Shown piece after piece: positions 29,372-37,328 of a stretch of 64,000 nucleotides of DNA (position 1 is the first letter of the stretch; each line of letters opens with the position of its first letter). Where the stretch lies: contig NZ_CP092831.1 of NCBI RefSeq assembly GCF_022531965.1, positions 4,713,501 to 4,777,500 on the forward strand, in the 5' to 3' direction. Origin of the DNA: Paenibacillus peoriae. Its GTDB lineage: Bacteria; Bacillota; Bacilli; Paenibacillales; Paenibacillaceae. The notes beneath the pieces are model-generated. The model was not told the origin of the DNA. It worked only from the letters and a program-made list of their open reading frames with translations, and ran no database searches. Made by a program: the position numbers and the translations under genes.

Positions 29372-30211
29372 CTAATGAACTTCTTTGCCCATTAGACGTC
29401 CTTGCATTTTTTTCAGCCGCTCCAGAGCTCCTTCTTCATCAATGGCCATGTCGTACATTTGGTGGGCAAGCTGGAACCCTTGATCACTGACCAGGGCTTG
29501 TTTCCATGGACGGGATATAATGGAGTGGGACAGATGTCTCGTTGAACGCGGTGCCTGCATGATCATCTCCGCAAGCTCCCATGCGCGAGGAAGAAGCTTT
29601 TCCCGGGGCAGGACTTCACTAACGATGCCCAGGTCCAAGGCGGTTTGACCATTGATATTCTTGCCGGTGTATGCGTAATATGCTGCTTTCTTGAAACCGA
29701 TCATGTTCTGCAGTGTGAGCAGCATTCCATCTCCGGGAGGTGTGCCTCCCAGATAATGAGGATCAAAAAAGTCCGCGTCTTCAGTACAAATGGTAATATC
29801 GCAGAGAGTTGCGAGTTCACAGTGCGTTCCCGGCCCGTTGATCGCCCCGATGGTGGGGATGTCAATGCAGAATATCAAATTTTCAAGCAGTCTCAGCGAT
29901 TCATGATACTGTTCGAGCTTCTTTTGCTTCGGCCAGTCCATAAATTTTGTATTCCAGACCTCAGGGTCCCCTATTACCCATTTATCCCCTGTTCCTGAAA
30001 TAATCATTACCTCGTTCTCAGGGTCGCGGCCAATATCTGACCATGCATGGGACCATGCCGTATGGGCTTCCCAAGAATGCTTGTACGGCCCTCCGTCGGT
30101 ATGCAACCGTACTTCGATGATTCCGTCACGGCGGGTCATTAATAGAAATTCCTTGTATTTCTCCGAGTACTCTTCAAATTTGGTTGGTCCAATCATACGT
30201 CTCTCTGTCAT
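29372..30211 (-). CDS. Crotonase-fold hydrolase, 6-oxocamphor hydrolase-like
   Basis: 279 residues from ATG at 30211, with AGGAGG 7 nt upstream; upstream frame to 30412 overlaps the next gene. It aligns by eye with the 6-oxocamphor hydrolase branch of the enoyl-CoA hydratase superfamily: INGPGTHCELATLCDI, FFDPHYLGGTPPGDGM (the His and Asp of the retro-Claisenase pair) and GIVSEVLPREKLLPRAWELA. That enzyme cleaves C-C bonds of beta-diketones without CoA. The substrate here is unknown. It lies 28 bp after an M20 amidohydrolase, so a two-gene operon. Confidence 0.8.
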   Translation of the reverse strand: MTERRMIGPTKFEEYSEKYKEFLLMTRRDGIIEVRLHTDGGPYKHSWEAHTAWSHAWSDIGRDPENEVMIISGTGDKWVIGDPEVWNTKFMDWPKQKKLEQYHESLRLLENLIFCIDIPTIGAINGPGTHCELATLCDITICTEDADFFDPHYLGGTPPGDGMLLTLQNMIGFKKAAYYAYTGKNINGQTALDLGIVSEVLPREKLLPRAWELAEMIMQAPRSTRHLSHSIISRPWKQALVSDQGFQLAHQMYDMAIDEEGALERLKKMQGRLMGKEVH

Positions 30212-30239
30212 TTCAATTCCTCCTGGTTTTGTTGAGATA

Positions 30240-31457
30240 TTATCTATTACTTTCAAGCCAATCTCTGGCGAAAGCAGCGTAAGCCGCAGCCCCTTTGTAC
30301 AGCACCTCATCCGAGAACATCGTCTTTGGATGGTGCACAGGGTAACCATAGCCTTCCTCGGTATTGCCTGCGTTAAGAAATACTGAGGTACTTGGCACCG
30401 CTTGTGAGACAAATGCGAAGTCTTCCGATCCCATTAATTTCCCGCCGGGTATCAATTGGGTTATACCGATTAAGGAACTGGCGCCAAAAGTGTTTGCAAT
30501 CGTAGTTCTCATTTGACGGTTAAGCCCGCTGTCCGTTTTCACCTCAGGACATCCCCTGGTATAGATCACATCCACCTTTGCCTGAAAAGTTTCTCCGATA
30601 CCTGCAGAAATGTCGTGGATACGGGTTTCCATTTTGTCCCGCAATGCGGCGTTAAATGTGCGTACGCTTCCTTTCATTCTGGCCGTATCGGGAATCACGT
30701 TGTTTGTACTTCCGCCTTCCATCACGCCAATGGTAAGGACGGCACTCTCAACTGGCGGAATTTCACGGCTGAGAATACCCTGCAGCGCCAAATGAAGATG
30801 AGCAGCCACATTTAACGGATCGACCGCGGCACTCGGCATTGCTCCATGTGCACCCCTTCCGCGGATGATGATTTCGAACCAATCAGAGGAAGCTGAGATA
30901 ACTCCACCGGCCTCAGGCACTACAAATTGCCCGATAGGAATTGGCATTCCGGTCAACACATGAAGCATCATGGATGCATCCACCTTAGGATTGTCAAGAA
31001 TCCCATTCTTAAGCATCATCTTTGCCCCGTGCAGAGTCTCTTCACCCGGCTGAAACATAAGCTTAACCGTCCCGCGAAGCTGCTCTTCGTTGGCCTTCAG
31101 GATCTCCGCAGCTCCGAGCAGCATGGAAGTATGCAAGTCATGACCGCATGCATGCATGTTTCCGTTCAACGACGCAAAAGAAAGCTCCGTTTCTTCTTGA
31201 ATGGGCAGCCCATCCATATCCGCACGGATAAGAATCACCTTCCCGGCATGTTGTCCGCCGATCGTAACCATTAGACCTGACTCTCCTACGGGAGTAGGCT
31301 CAAGCCCCATCGACTCCAACACCTCTTTTACGTAGGCAGTTGTCCTCGGCAAACTTAAATCAAGTTCCGGAACCGCATGAAGATGATGCCTGTGCTTGAC
31401 CAATTTGTCCTGCAGCTGATGGGCCATACTCAAAAAATCTCCAGCTTCTTCAATCAC
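30240..31457 (-). CDS. M20-family amidohydrolase (N-acyl-amino-acid/hippurate hydrolase type)
   Basis: 405 residues from GTG at 31457, with GGGAGA 8 nt upstream. ATG at 31427 (MAHQLQDKLV) is also possible, with a weaker site. Metal motifs are NMHACGHDLHTSML near residue 98, FQPGEETLHGA near 135 and MGSEDFAFV near 350; the RHHLHAVPELDL start is typical of the M20D family. It removes acyl groups from N-acyl amino acids or related amides. It is paired with the crotonase-fold gene and faces a divergent regulator. Confidence 0.9.
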   Translation of the reverse strand: MIEEAGDFLSMAHQLQDKLVKHRHHLHAVPELDLSLPRTTAYVKEVLESMGLEPTPVGESGLMVTIGGQHAGKVILIRADMDGLPIQEETELSFASLNGNMHACGHDLHTSMLLGAAEILKANEEQLRGTVKLMFQPGEETLHGAKMMLKNGILDNPKVDASMMLHVLTGMPIPIGQFVVPEAGGVISASSDWFEIIIRGRGAHGAMPSAAVDPLNVAAHLHLALQGILSREIPPVESAVLTIGVMEGGSTNNVIPDTARMKGSVRTFNAALRDKMETRIHDISAGIGETFQAKVDVIYTRGCPEVKTDSGLNRQMRTTIANTFGASSLIGITQLIPGGKLMGSEDFAFVSQAVPSTSVFLNAGNTEEGYGYPVHHPKTMFSDEVLYKGAAAYAAFARDWLESNR

Positions 31458-31523
31458 AATAAACATCTCCCAAAGCACAAATTGAATGAACGTAAGAACA
31501 GGGTAAACATTCCCCCCTTCATA

Positions 31524-31603
31524 TTTTAAGACTTTTTAAGAACACTTTTATCGTACTTTTAAATCCATTCGCTGTCAAGAGAAAATAAGACATTTTAAGA
31601 ACA
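31524..31603. promoter_or_regulatory. Direct repeats in the divergent control region
   Basis: TTTTAAGA occurs at 31524, 31534 and 31593. The last two extend to TTTTAAGAACA, 59 bp apart; the first two are 10 bp (one helical turn) apart. They are probably operator half-sites for the regulator at 31691. Confidence 0.45.
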
Positions 31604-31690
31604 TTATTTTAGAGGCTGCCGGAACATTGAAATATCACATTTATTATGATATAACTCTTTTGATTGAACTGTTTATGAAAGGAATCTATC

Positions 31691-33004
31691 ATGAAAATCA
31701 AGCTGGGTATTATCACGCCTGAGACCCATATGGACTATTTCCGCGCCATTGAAGAAGAAATGCGGCCCTTATGTCAGTTCAGGTTTCTTACAATCAGTAA
31801 CTTCCGGGAAACAACAGACATCTATCTCAAAAACTTAGATTCGGTGGATGGATTTGTGATCAGTGGCAGGATGCTTTACGAGTCAATCGATAAGGAATGC
31901 CTGGATGAAAAAGTACCTGTTCACATTTTGCAGGATGATGAAAACCTGCTTTACAGGGAACTTTTCCGGCTGCTGGTTACAGAACCTGGGCTTGATATAT
32001 CCCGGATCTATGTGGATTATGCGTATATAATCAAGTCTTTCAGCGAATTCCAGCAATACCTGACTCATGAGGGAAAGCCCATTGACAGCGGTGATCTGCT
32101 CGAACGGGTGGAGACAATGCTGGAGAACCATATCACTCTATGGGAAGACAAGAAAATAGACTTGTCCATCACCGCGTTCGGCCACTTTGTTCCAGAACTC
32201 AAAAAGCACGGAGTCAGATATATCTTAATCCGGCCCACTTTGGAAAACGTTAAAGAGACCATAAGAGAGATCATCAACGAGATTACTATCCTCAAGCTTA
32301 AGAGTCAGAGGGCAGTTGTCGCATGCTTATCGACCAGAACGGCGGATCCGCTATCTGAAGAGCAGCTTCATGAGCTAAAGGTCCTTGTCGGCAGGTTTCT
32401 GCGCAGCGTGAATCTGGCAGACACGGCCCAAATTTCGGAAGGCTTTGTCAGACTATACACCACCTACGGAAATTTCATGAAAATCACCACTAACGCGCAT
32501 AACTGCACCCTACTGGAGTATCTGGAAGAGCGCATAAGCGACAAGGTGAAGATCGGGTGGGGCTCGGGACATGAATATTTTCAAGCTAACATTAACGCCA
32601 CCAAAGCTCACAGACAGGCGGAAGCCTTTACGGGCAGCTGCAGCTTTTTTATAAACGAGGATCAGAAGGTTATCGGCCCAATGCGGAGCATGAATGTCAT
32701 ACAGTTCTCTGAACAGGGGGACCCGGAAATCATCGCGTTAGCCAAAACTATCGGAATAAACAACATCAACTTGCAAAAAATCATGTCCTATGCAGAAATC
32801 ATGAGAACAAATAAATTATCCTCTGAGGATGTTGCTGGCTGCCTGTCCATGACCGTCAGAGGTGCAAACCGTATCCTTAACAAAATTGAAGAAAGTAAAT
32901 ACGTACAAACGGTATTTGAAAAACGAGACAACAGTAAAGGGCGACCCAAAAAATACTACGAACTGTTGTTTCTTGACAAAGAAGGGCGCAAATTAAGCAG
33001 ATGA
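31691..33004 (+). CDS. Putative transcriptional regulator, 437 aa, divergent from the amidohydrolase operon
   Basis: ATG with AAAGGA upstream. The N-terminal 190 residues look like a ligand-sensing alpha/beta domain (KLGIITPETHMDYFRAIEEE, VDGFVISGRMLYES). The middle contains a GTP-cyclohydrolase/GAF-like region (KIGWGSGHEYFQANINATKA). The C-terminus (about 375-430) is a winged HTH (LSSEDVAGCLSMTVRGANRI, GRPKKYYEL). I do not recognise a named family. Position and the upstream direct repeats suggest control of the adjacent operon. Confidence 0.7.
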   Translation: MKIKLGIITPETHMDYFRAIEEEMRPLCQFRFLTISNFRETTDIYLKNLDSVDGFVISGRMLYESIDKECLDEKVPVHILQDDENLLYRELFRLLVTEPGLDISRIYVDYAYIIKSFSEFQQYLTHEGKPIDSGDLLERVETMLENHITLWEDKKIDLSITAFGHFVPELKKHGVRYILIRPTLENVKETIREIINEITILKLKSQRAVVACLSTRTADPLSEEQLHELKVLVGRFLRSVNLADTAQISEGFVRLYTTYGNFMKITTNAHNCTLLEYLEERISDKVKIGWGSGHEYFQANINATKAHRQAEAFTGSCSFFINEDQKVIGPMRSMNVIQFSEQGDPEIIALAKTIGINNINLQKIMSYAEIMRTNKLSSEDVAGCLSMTVRGANRILNKIEESKYVQTVFEKRDNSKGRPKKYYELLFLDKEGRKLSR

Positions 33005-33045
33005 CACTCATTGTTACGCTTGCCATTTCGACTTTAAATTAATGG

Positions 33046-33088
33046 AAAAAAAGGCACATTTTCAAAACTGAAAACGTGCCTTTTTTTT
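33046..33088. terminator. Bidirectional terminator
   Basis: The 11-bp stem AAAAAAGGCAC / GTGCCTTTTTT has an inner AT-rich arm and T or A runs on each side. It follows the regulator stop. Confidence 0.85.
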
Positions 33089-33176
33089 GAGCTTGATTTA
33101 CCAAGCCAAATCACTTCCTGGCCGGACGACCAGCTCTGCATATGCTGCCCCCTCATCTGCGAACAGCCTAAAAACA

Positions 33177-33656
33177 TTATTTAACTCGAATTTGTTTCTT
33201 TAACAACATGATTTGTCCGATATGATATGCATTATGAATACTTAAATTAGAAACAACTCCCCACCAAGGAGCATTAAAATATTCTGAAAGTTGTTTTGTG
33301 AGCTTTGATTCATCTGTTTCTTCTAAAATAACTCTCCAATTGCTAAATACATTCTCAAGTCTATTTAATGTTTCCTTCCAGCCTAAATCATTCAATTGAT
33401 CTTGAGTCAAAGAAAATGTCTCATCATTGTTAATAGCATTATTTAATATAAATTCTCCTGCCTTAAAACGCTCAAGCCATGTTTCATTCCAATAAATAAG
33501 ATGATTCACTATAGACCATATGGTTTGTTTATTGTCATTCTCAGTAACTGCTTCCGTTGCTGTTAGATCATCCAGTATATCCGCAAGAGGAATGAACCAA
33601 CTCTTATCGTTATAACATGCAGTTAATTGATCTATTAAAATTGATTTATAGGTCAT
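33177..33656 (-). CDS. DinB-family protein
   Basis: 159 residues from ATG at 33656, with GAGGAG 6 nt upstream. It has the DinB four-helix pattern with metal-binding His positions (TIWSIVNHLIYWNETWLERF and IHNAYHIGQIMLLKK). These are often thiol-transferases or enzymes of unknown substrate. It lies directly after one attC-like palindrome and may be the cargo of a mobile cassette. Confidence 0.85.
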   Translation of the reverse strand: MTYKSILIDQLTACYNDKSWFIPLADILDDLTATEAVTENDNKQTIWSIVNHLIYWNETWLERFKAGEFILNNAINNDETFSLTQDQLNDLGWKETLNRLENVFSNWRVILEETDESKLTKQLSEYFNAPWWGVVSNLSIHNAYHIGQIMLLKKQIRVK

Positions 33657-33695
33657 CAAATGCTCCTCATCTCTTAATCGATTTAGGGTTCTTTC

Positions 33696-33773
33696 GGATA
33701 ACGTTCCTATATTCACGACTCAGCGAATGCCGGACCCAGGACGAAAGTCCGCAGCATGAATATTATGTTAGAT
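33696..33773 (-). repeat. attC-like imperfect palindrome A (78 bp)
   Basis: On the minus strand it begins ATCTAAC (fits RYYYAAC) and ends GTTATCC. The outer arms TAAC...GTTA and ATATTCA...TGAATAT pair, and the inner arm ATGC-TG-CGGAC pairs with GTCCG-GCAT. Both flanks are nearly identical to palindrome B at 34480-34596 while the centres differ. Such layout is typical of integron attC sites; function here is inferred. Confidence 0.55.
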
Positions 33774-33810
33774 GTAACGGCCTACTTTGAATTACCTTCA
33801 GTCGTTCTTA

Positions 33811-33849
33811 CAAAAAAAGAACACCAAGCCACTTCTACACTTGATGCTC
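33811..33849 (-). terminator. Terminator at the end of the Doc-like gene
   Basis: The 11-bp stem AGAGCATCAAG / CTTGGTGTTCT (with wobbles) overlaps the stop codon and is followed by TTTTTTT on the minus strand. Confidence 0.72.
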
Positions 33850-34211
33850 TTCTATCCATTTTTGTATGTTCTCTTCTGTGAATTCACCTTCTGCAGTCTT
33901 CAATCCCAATTCAACTAATTCTTCTTGCTCGTACTTTACAGAAATCTCATTTAAACGTAGTAAAAGCAGCATTGTTGCTACCCCTATTCGTTTATTCCCA
34001 TCAATAAATCCATGATTCTTTATTAAGCAAATGTAATGACAGATATTTCCTTTATACTTCCTTCGTAAAGTTCCTGTCCATCGAAAGCTGCTTCTGCTTT
34101 CTTTAGAGCACTTTCAATTAGTCCAAGATCTCTAACTCCATCGGAGCCACTAGTTGCCTTAATAATCTTAGTATGGAATTCAAGAATTTGTCCCAGACTA
34201 AGACTCTTCAT
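33835..34211 (-). pseudogene. Doc/Fic-family toxin, frameshifted
   Basis: Frame 1 from ATG 34211 encodes LSLGQILEFHTKIIKATSGS then DGVRDLGLIESALKKAEAAF, typical of Doc, and stops at 34023. The Fic core NHGFIDGNKRIGVATMLLLL follows in the next frame, up to TAG at 33835. One missing base near 34024 restores the join. Total length (about 125 codons) equals intact Doc. The intact protein would phosphorylate EF-Tu. The start overlaps the antitoxin stop by 4 nt. Confidence 0.75.
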
Positions 34212-34381
34212 TTAGCTAACTCCCTAAGTGCCTCAATATTTTCATTCACAATATCGTCCATGATCGACTCCATTTGCTTATTGCTACGATTCTTTAGGAA
34301 TTCAACGAAATCAATCACTTCAATTTTCTTGTCATCAGGCAATGCCAAAAAGTCTTGAATAAGTTTCTCTTCAATGCTCAC
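34208..34381 (-). CDS. Antitoxin of the Doc-type module
   Basis: 57 residues from GTG at 34381, with AGGAGG 8 nt upstream. A helical protein (SIEEKLIQDFLALPDDKKIE, VIDFVEFLKNRSN) of the DUF2281/Phd-like type, ending MDDIVNENIEALRELAK. It overlaps the toxin start by 4 nt, the classical order antitoxin then toxin. Because the toxin is frameshifted it may now be an orphan. Confidence 0.7.
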   Translation of the reverse strand: MSIEEKLIQDFLALPDDKKIEVIDFVEFLKNRSNKQMESIMDDIVNENIEALRELAK

Positions 34382-34479
34382 TATGCATACCTCCTGCACT
34401 TCTTTGTTCTTTATTATACACTAAAGTCTGAAGGGAACTAACATCTGCTTCCTATGTTGTTTGGTGTTGCTGGTATTTC

Positions 34480-34596
34480 AGATAACATTTCTGTATTTAC
34501 GACCCAGCGTATGCTGGGTGTCTGGCAGCTCCCACTCCCATAAAACCCCTCTGCCGGGCCCAGGGGCATGCCCGCCGCGTGAATATTATGTTATAC
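34480..34596 (-). repeat. attC-like imperfect palindrome B (117 bp)
   Basis: On the minus strand it begins GTATAACATAATATTCACG and ends CGTAAATACAG-AAATGTTATCT. The ends pair (TAACAT/ATGTTA, TATT-x-ACG/CGT-x-AATA). About 20 bp at each flank match palindr. A with few changes, while the centre is longer and carries its own hairpins (CCCAGC/GCTGGG, GGGCATGCCC). It follows directly on the stop codon of the HEPN-like gene and precedes the antitoxin gene. Confidence 0.55.
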
Positions 34597-35002
34597 GATG
34601 GGCATTTCATCACTGAATATACTCATCAAAATTTCTCGAATATATACTAATTGAATAACTGCAATCTTGCTTGCAGGATCGAGTGATCTTAATGACAGAT
34701 CGTATTCCCTACAATCAAAATACACAGAACCACTTCTCAAACTAATCTTGTTTGCTTCTGGGATTTCACTTACTCCTCTTAGCAGATTCAATTTCTCCTC
34801 TCTACTTCTTGGATCATCTGGATCCCATTCTGTTATTAATGGGAGAGTTCCATGCGTAACTTTATTCCTAAGATTTTTAACTTTCTTCAAATTATCAATT
34901 ACATCTTTATTATAAACTTTTTGTTTTTCTAAATAGGTAATCAGATTGTTAAATGTAAATTTATCGCTCAATGAAAATGGATCTTCTATCAGTTCGATGC
35001 TG
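34591..35002 (-). pseudogene. HEPN-like protein, C-terminal part (split by IS3 element)
   Basis: The last about 137 codons of a gene: TFNNLITYLEKQKVYNKDVI then LKKVKNLRNKVTHGTLP, with the Rx4H motif (RNKVTH) of HEPN ribonuclease-type domains, ending SIFSDEMPIV. The apparent start at 35019 lies in transposase sequence. The likely original 5' end is at 36107-36175 on the other side of the insertion. Function inferred only from the HEPN-like motif. Confidence 0.55.
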
Positions 35003-35757
35003 GTTGAACCAATGAACATAATCGTATAATTCCAACTTCAAATGACGAAGATTTTGAAAGTTCATCTGGTTCACGAACTCCGTTTTCATGATCTTATAGG
35101 TGGCTTCGGCCACGGCGTTGTCATACGGACACCCTTTCGCACTCAGCGATCGACCGATTTCAAACGTCTCTAAAAGCTCATTCATCTTTTGATTTTTGAA
35201 CTCGCTGCCACGGTCGGTATGAAACCACTGAATCTGATGCAGATCGCCTTTCACGGTCGCAAAGGCGCGAGAAATCAGTGCTGCATCCTTATTAGGGCCA
35301 GCACTATGACCGATCATTTCTCGATTGAACAGATCGATAAGCACACAAATATAGTGCCACTCGTTCTGGACTTTCACATAGGTTAGATCACTGACCACCA
35401 CACGTTTGCTTTCCGTTTGGTTGAACTTGCAGTTCAGTGTATTGGCTATAGCCGCTTCATTACAAGCGGCTTTATGGGCTTATATTGTGCCACAGTGTAT
35501 GTCGAAACCAGTCCCTGTTCTTTCATGATCCGACCGATTCGACGTCTGGAAACCACGAGCCCTCGCTCGTGAAGCTTAACTTTAATCTTTCGAGTGCCAT
35601 ACGCTTTTCGATTTTTGTGAAAAATGTCCACAATGGCTGTGGTCACTTCGTCTTCTGGCGACTCTTCGTTGGCTTCATAGTAAAACGTACTTCTTGCGAT
35701 TTGCAGGACGTCACACAATGCTGATACCGAGTATTTATCCCGATTATTCTGAATGAT
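35003..35757 (-). pseudogene. IS3 transposase orfB (frameshifted, truncated)
   Basis: First part CDVLQIARSTFYYEA to STYTVAQYKP; then the frame shifts near 35477 and continues as NQTESKRVVVSDLTYVKVQN, WFHTDRGSEFKNQK and DNAVAEATYKIMKTEF, which carry the DDE residues of the rve domain. The C-terminus is lost after about 10 residues past YDYVHWF. Confidence 0.75.
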
Positions 35758-35759
35758 AG

Positions 35760-36044
35760 CTACTTTCGTCCCATGATCAGCGCGGCTTGCTTTAAAATAT
35801 CATTTTCCATTTTGAGGCGTTGAACTTCTTTGCGTAAAGTGATTAGCTCATTCTCTTCTGGCGAGCGATTGTCCTTCTCTGAGAAAGAGCCTGTCGTTTG
35901 GCCTTGTTTAATCCAGCGATCCAAAGCCGAGGCGGTGAGGTCATATTCCTCCACCAGATCCGCTCTGGACTTTCCGTTCTCATATAATAGCACCATTTGC
36001 TTCTTGAACTCTGCTGTAAAGGTACGTCGTTGTTGTTTTGGCAT
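35760..36044 (-). CDS. IS3 transposase orfA
   Basis: 94 residues: HTH domain TFTAEFKKQMVLLYENGKSR, ADLVEEYDLTASALDRWIKQ, then a leucine-zipper ITLRKEVQRLKMENDILKQA typical of IS3 orfA. It normally joins orfB by a -1 frameshift. Intact, but its partner is broken. Confidence 0.85.
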   Translation of the reverse strand: MPKQQRRTFTAEFKKQMVLLYENGKSRADLVEEYDLTASALDRWIKQGQTTGSFSEKDNRSPEENELITLRKEVQRLKMENDILKQAALIMGRK

Positions 36045-36106
36045 TGTAGAAATCCGCTCCTTAGGATAATAGGTTTATTCTACAAGCCCTCATTTTTATT
36101 GCCCAA

Positions 36107-36175
36107 CTAAGTGTAGCCGATCCACCCTTGGGAAAAATCATCTAATAGATAGCTGATTATTTCTTCCTTCTTCAT
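36107..36175 (-). pseudogene. 5' end of the gene interrupted by the IS3 element
   Basis: ATG at 36175 has a strong AGGGGGG site and encodes KKEEIISYLLDDFSQGW, then runs into the IS. It is colinear with the HEPN-like C-terminal part at 34591. The middle of the gene may be deleted. Confidence 0.45.
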
Positions 36176-36490
36176 TAGCCCCCCTAAAAAAGCACGCCAA
36201 TGCCGAATATTAAATCTCCATGTTTATAACTACCTAAGGATAAAACAGAGTAAAAAAACTCATAAAAATGATAGATTTATTATCATCCTTACCAGGAAAT
36301 TAAACATTTATTCATTCTTTTCAGTATCAATTTCTTTTTAAACATTTCTTCTCCTAAGAATTGCACTAATAAACGAGTTTTCCTTGAGTTTCGGGATACG
36401 TAAAAACGCCAAATAGCCCCTATCTATAAATCAGATGGGAGAAGAGCTAGAATATATCCAAGTTTGAAAAAGTGGCAACAAGGAAATCAA
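36176..36490. other. AT-rich region with no recognised gene
   Basis: No start with a ribosome site and no strong hairpin. The frame of the next small ORF stays open upstream from about 36402 without a better start. Confidence 0.4.
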
Positions 36491-36598
36491 ATGCTTTTCG
36501 ATCTTCAATATCCAGGAATTGGGGAAACAGCACAAACAGGTACATCAAATAGTGGAACAGAAACAAACTGTTTCCTTGGCTGTCAAATCCCACTCTAA
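36491..36598 (+). CDS. Possible 35-aa peptide, Thr/Ser/Cys-rich C-terminus
   Basis: ATG with AAGGAA 6 nt upstream. The peptide starts MLFDLQYPGIGE and ends TSNSGTETNCFLGCQIPL. The FDL motif followed by a Thr/Ser/Cys-rich tail recalls precursors of ribosomally made modified peptides, but no modification or transport genes lie nearby. The same frame is open about 90 nt upstream with protein-like text, so it may instead be the end of a decayed gene. Confidence 0.3.
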   Translation: MLFDLQYPGIGETAQTGTSNSGTETNCFLGCQIPL

Positions 36599-36780
36599 AT
36601 TAGAGTACTTTTTTTCGCACTCGCAGTGTGTTGTTGAAGAGCCAAATCTTTCGCCCATTTATAAGCGATGAATTGATCTATCACCCTTCTAGATAGTTGT
36701 GGATCCGATCCAATCTTTTTGCATACGAGAAACTTCTCCCGCAGGTCTAAACTATGGTGAGTGCTTACTGAAACAGGCTC
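36595..36780 (-). pseudogene. Startless open frame, Spo0E-like?
   Basis: 62 open codons (SLDLREKFLVCKKIGSDPQ, LSRRVIDQFIAYKWAKDLAL) without a start. The spacing LREK...dPqLS...ID.fI.Y recalls Spo0E-type aspartyl-phosphate phosphatases, with one residue too many in the SxxxD motif. A weak guess. Confidence 0.3.
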
Positions 36781-37328
36781 TTAGGCAGCAATTTTGCCTG
36801 CTGCTAGCGGTAATTTTTGTTGTGAATTTCTATAACAGTCCCCATATTCGAACATTATTCTAGATAATGAAGCTGTTAATTCATTATTTTAGTTAGGGTT
36901 TACTCGTGAAACAAGAGATAAATCAAAGTATGAATCCATATAAGGATGGCGATCCTTTTGGTTCCTCTCATATACATTAAGAAGCTGAATATGTAAATTA
37001 TATATATCTTTATAATTAATCTTAATCTCCTCCCTTTTTATTTTATAACCAGCATAGCCATATAGCAAACGAAATAGACATATGATATCTGTTCGGTGAA
37101 AATAAAGTATTAGACTAGAGTTGTTGATTTAGCGAGGTTTTTGAACTGAAGAATCGTCAGCTTTTGAAAAATAGGTTTTCGACTGAACAATTAATATAAA
37201 GCAGCGGCAGACCAAGACTTGATAAATAAAGCCTTAGACTGCCGCTGTTGTCATTCAACTAACAACCACCTATTCTGAATTATCAGCTACCAATAACTTT
37301 TCGATTCCATCCTCTTGTAAGTGTCGGA
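36781..37328. other. Non-coding region with one long hairpin
   Basis: Nothing codes. CAGCGGCAG at 37203-37211 pairs with CTGCCGCTG at 37243-37251 around a 31-nt centre; this could end the MmyB-type gene. A second inverted repeat (GCAGCA/TGCTGC) lies near 36787. Confidence 0.4.

Larger units (their letters stand above)
35003..36120 (-). mobile_element. Degenerate IS3-family (IS150 group) insertion sequence
   Basis: It contains an orfA and a broken orfB. The right end is missing: orfB text is lost after VHWFNQHR and runs into the HEPN-like fragment. The left boundary lies near 36120, where the interrupted gene's N-terminus ends. No intact pair of terminal repeats is visible, so the copy is probably immobile. 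Confidence 0.7.

Noticed and set aside
34961..35019. Start codon at 35019 giving a complete 142-residue HEPN-like protein
   Set aside because: The first residues are transposase sequence in another frame; the real gene start lies beyond the insertion.
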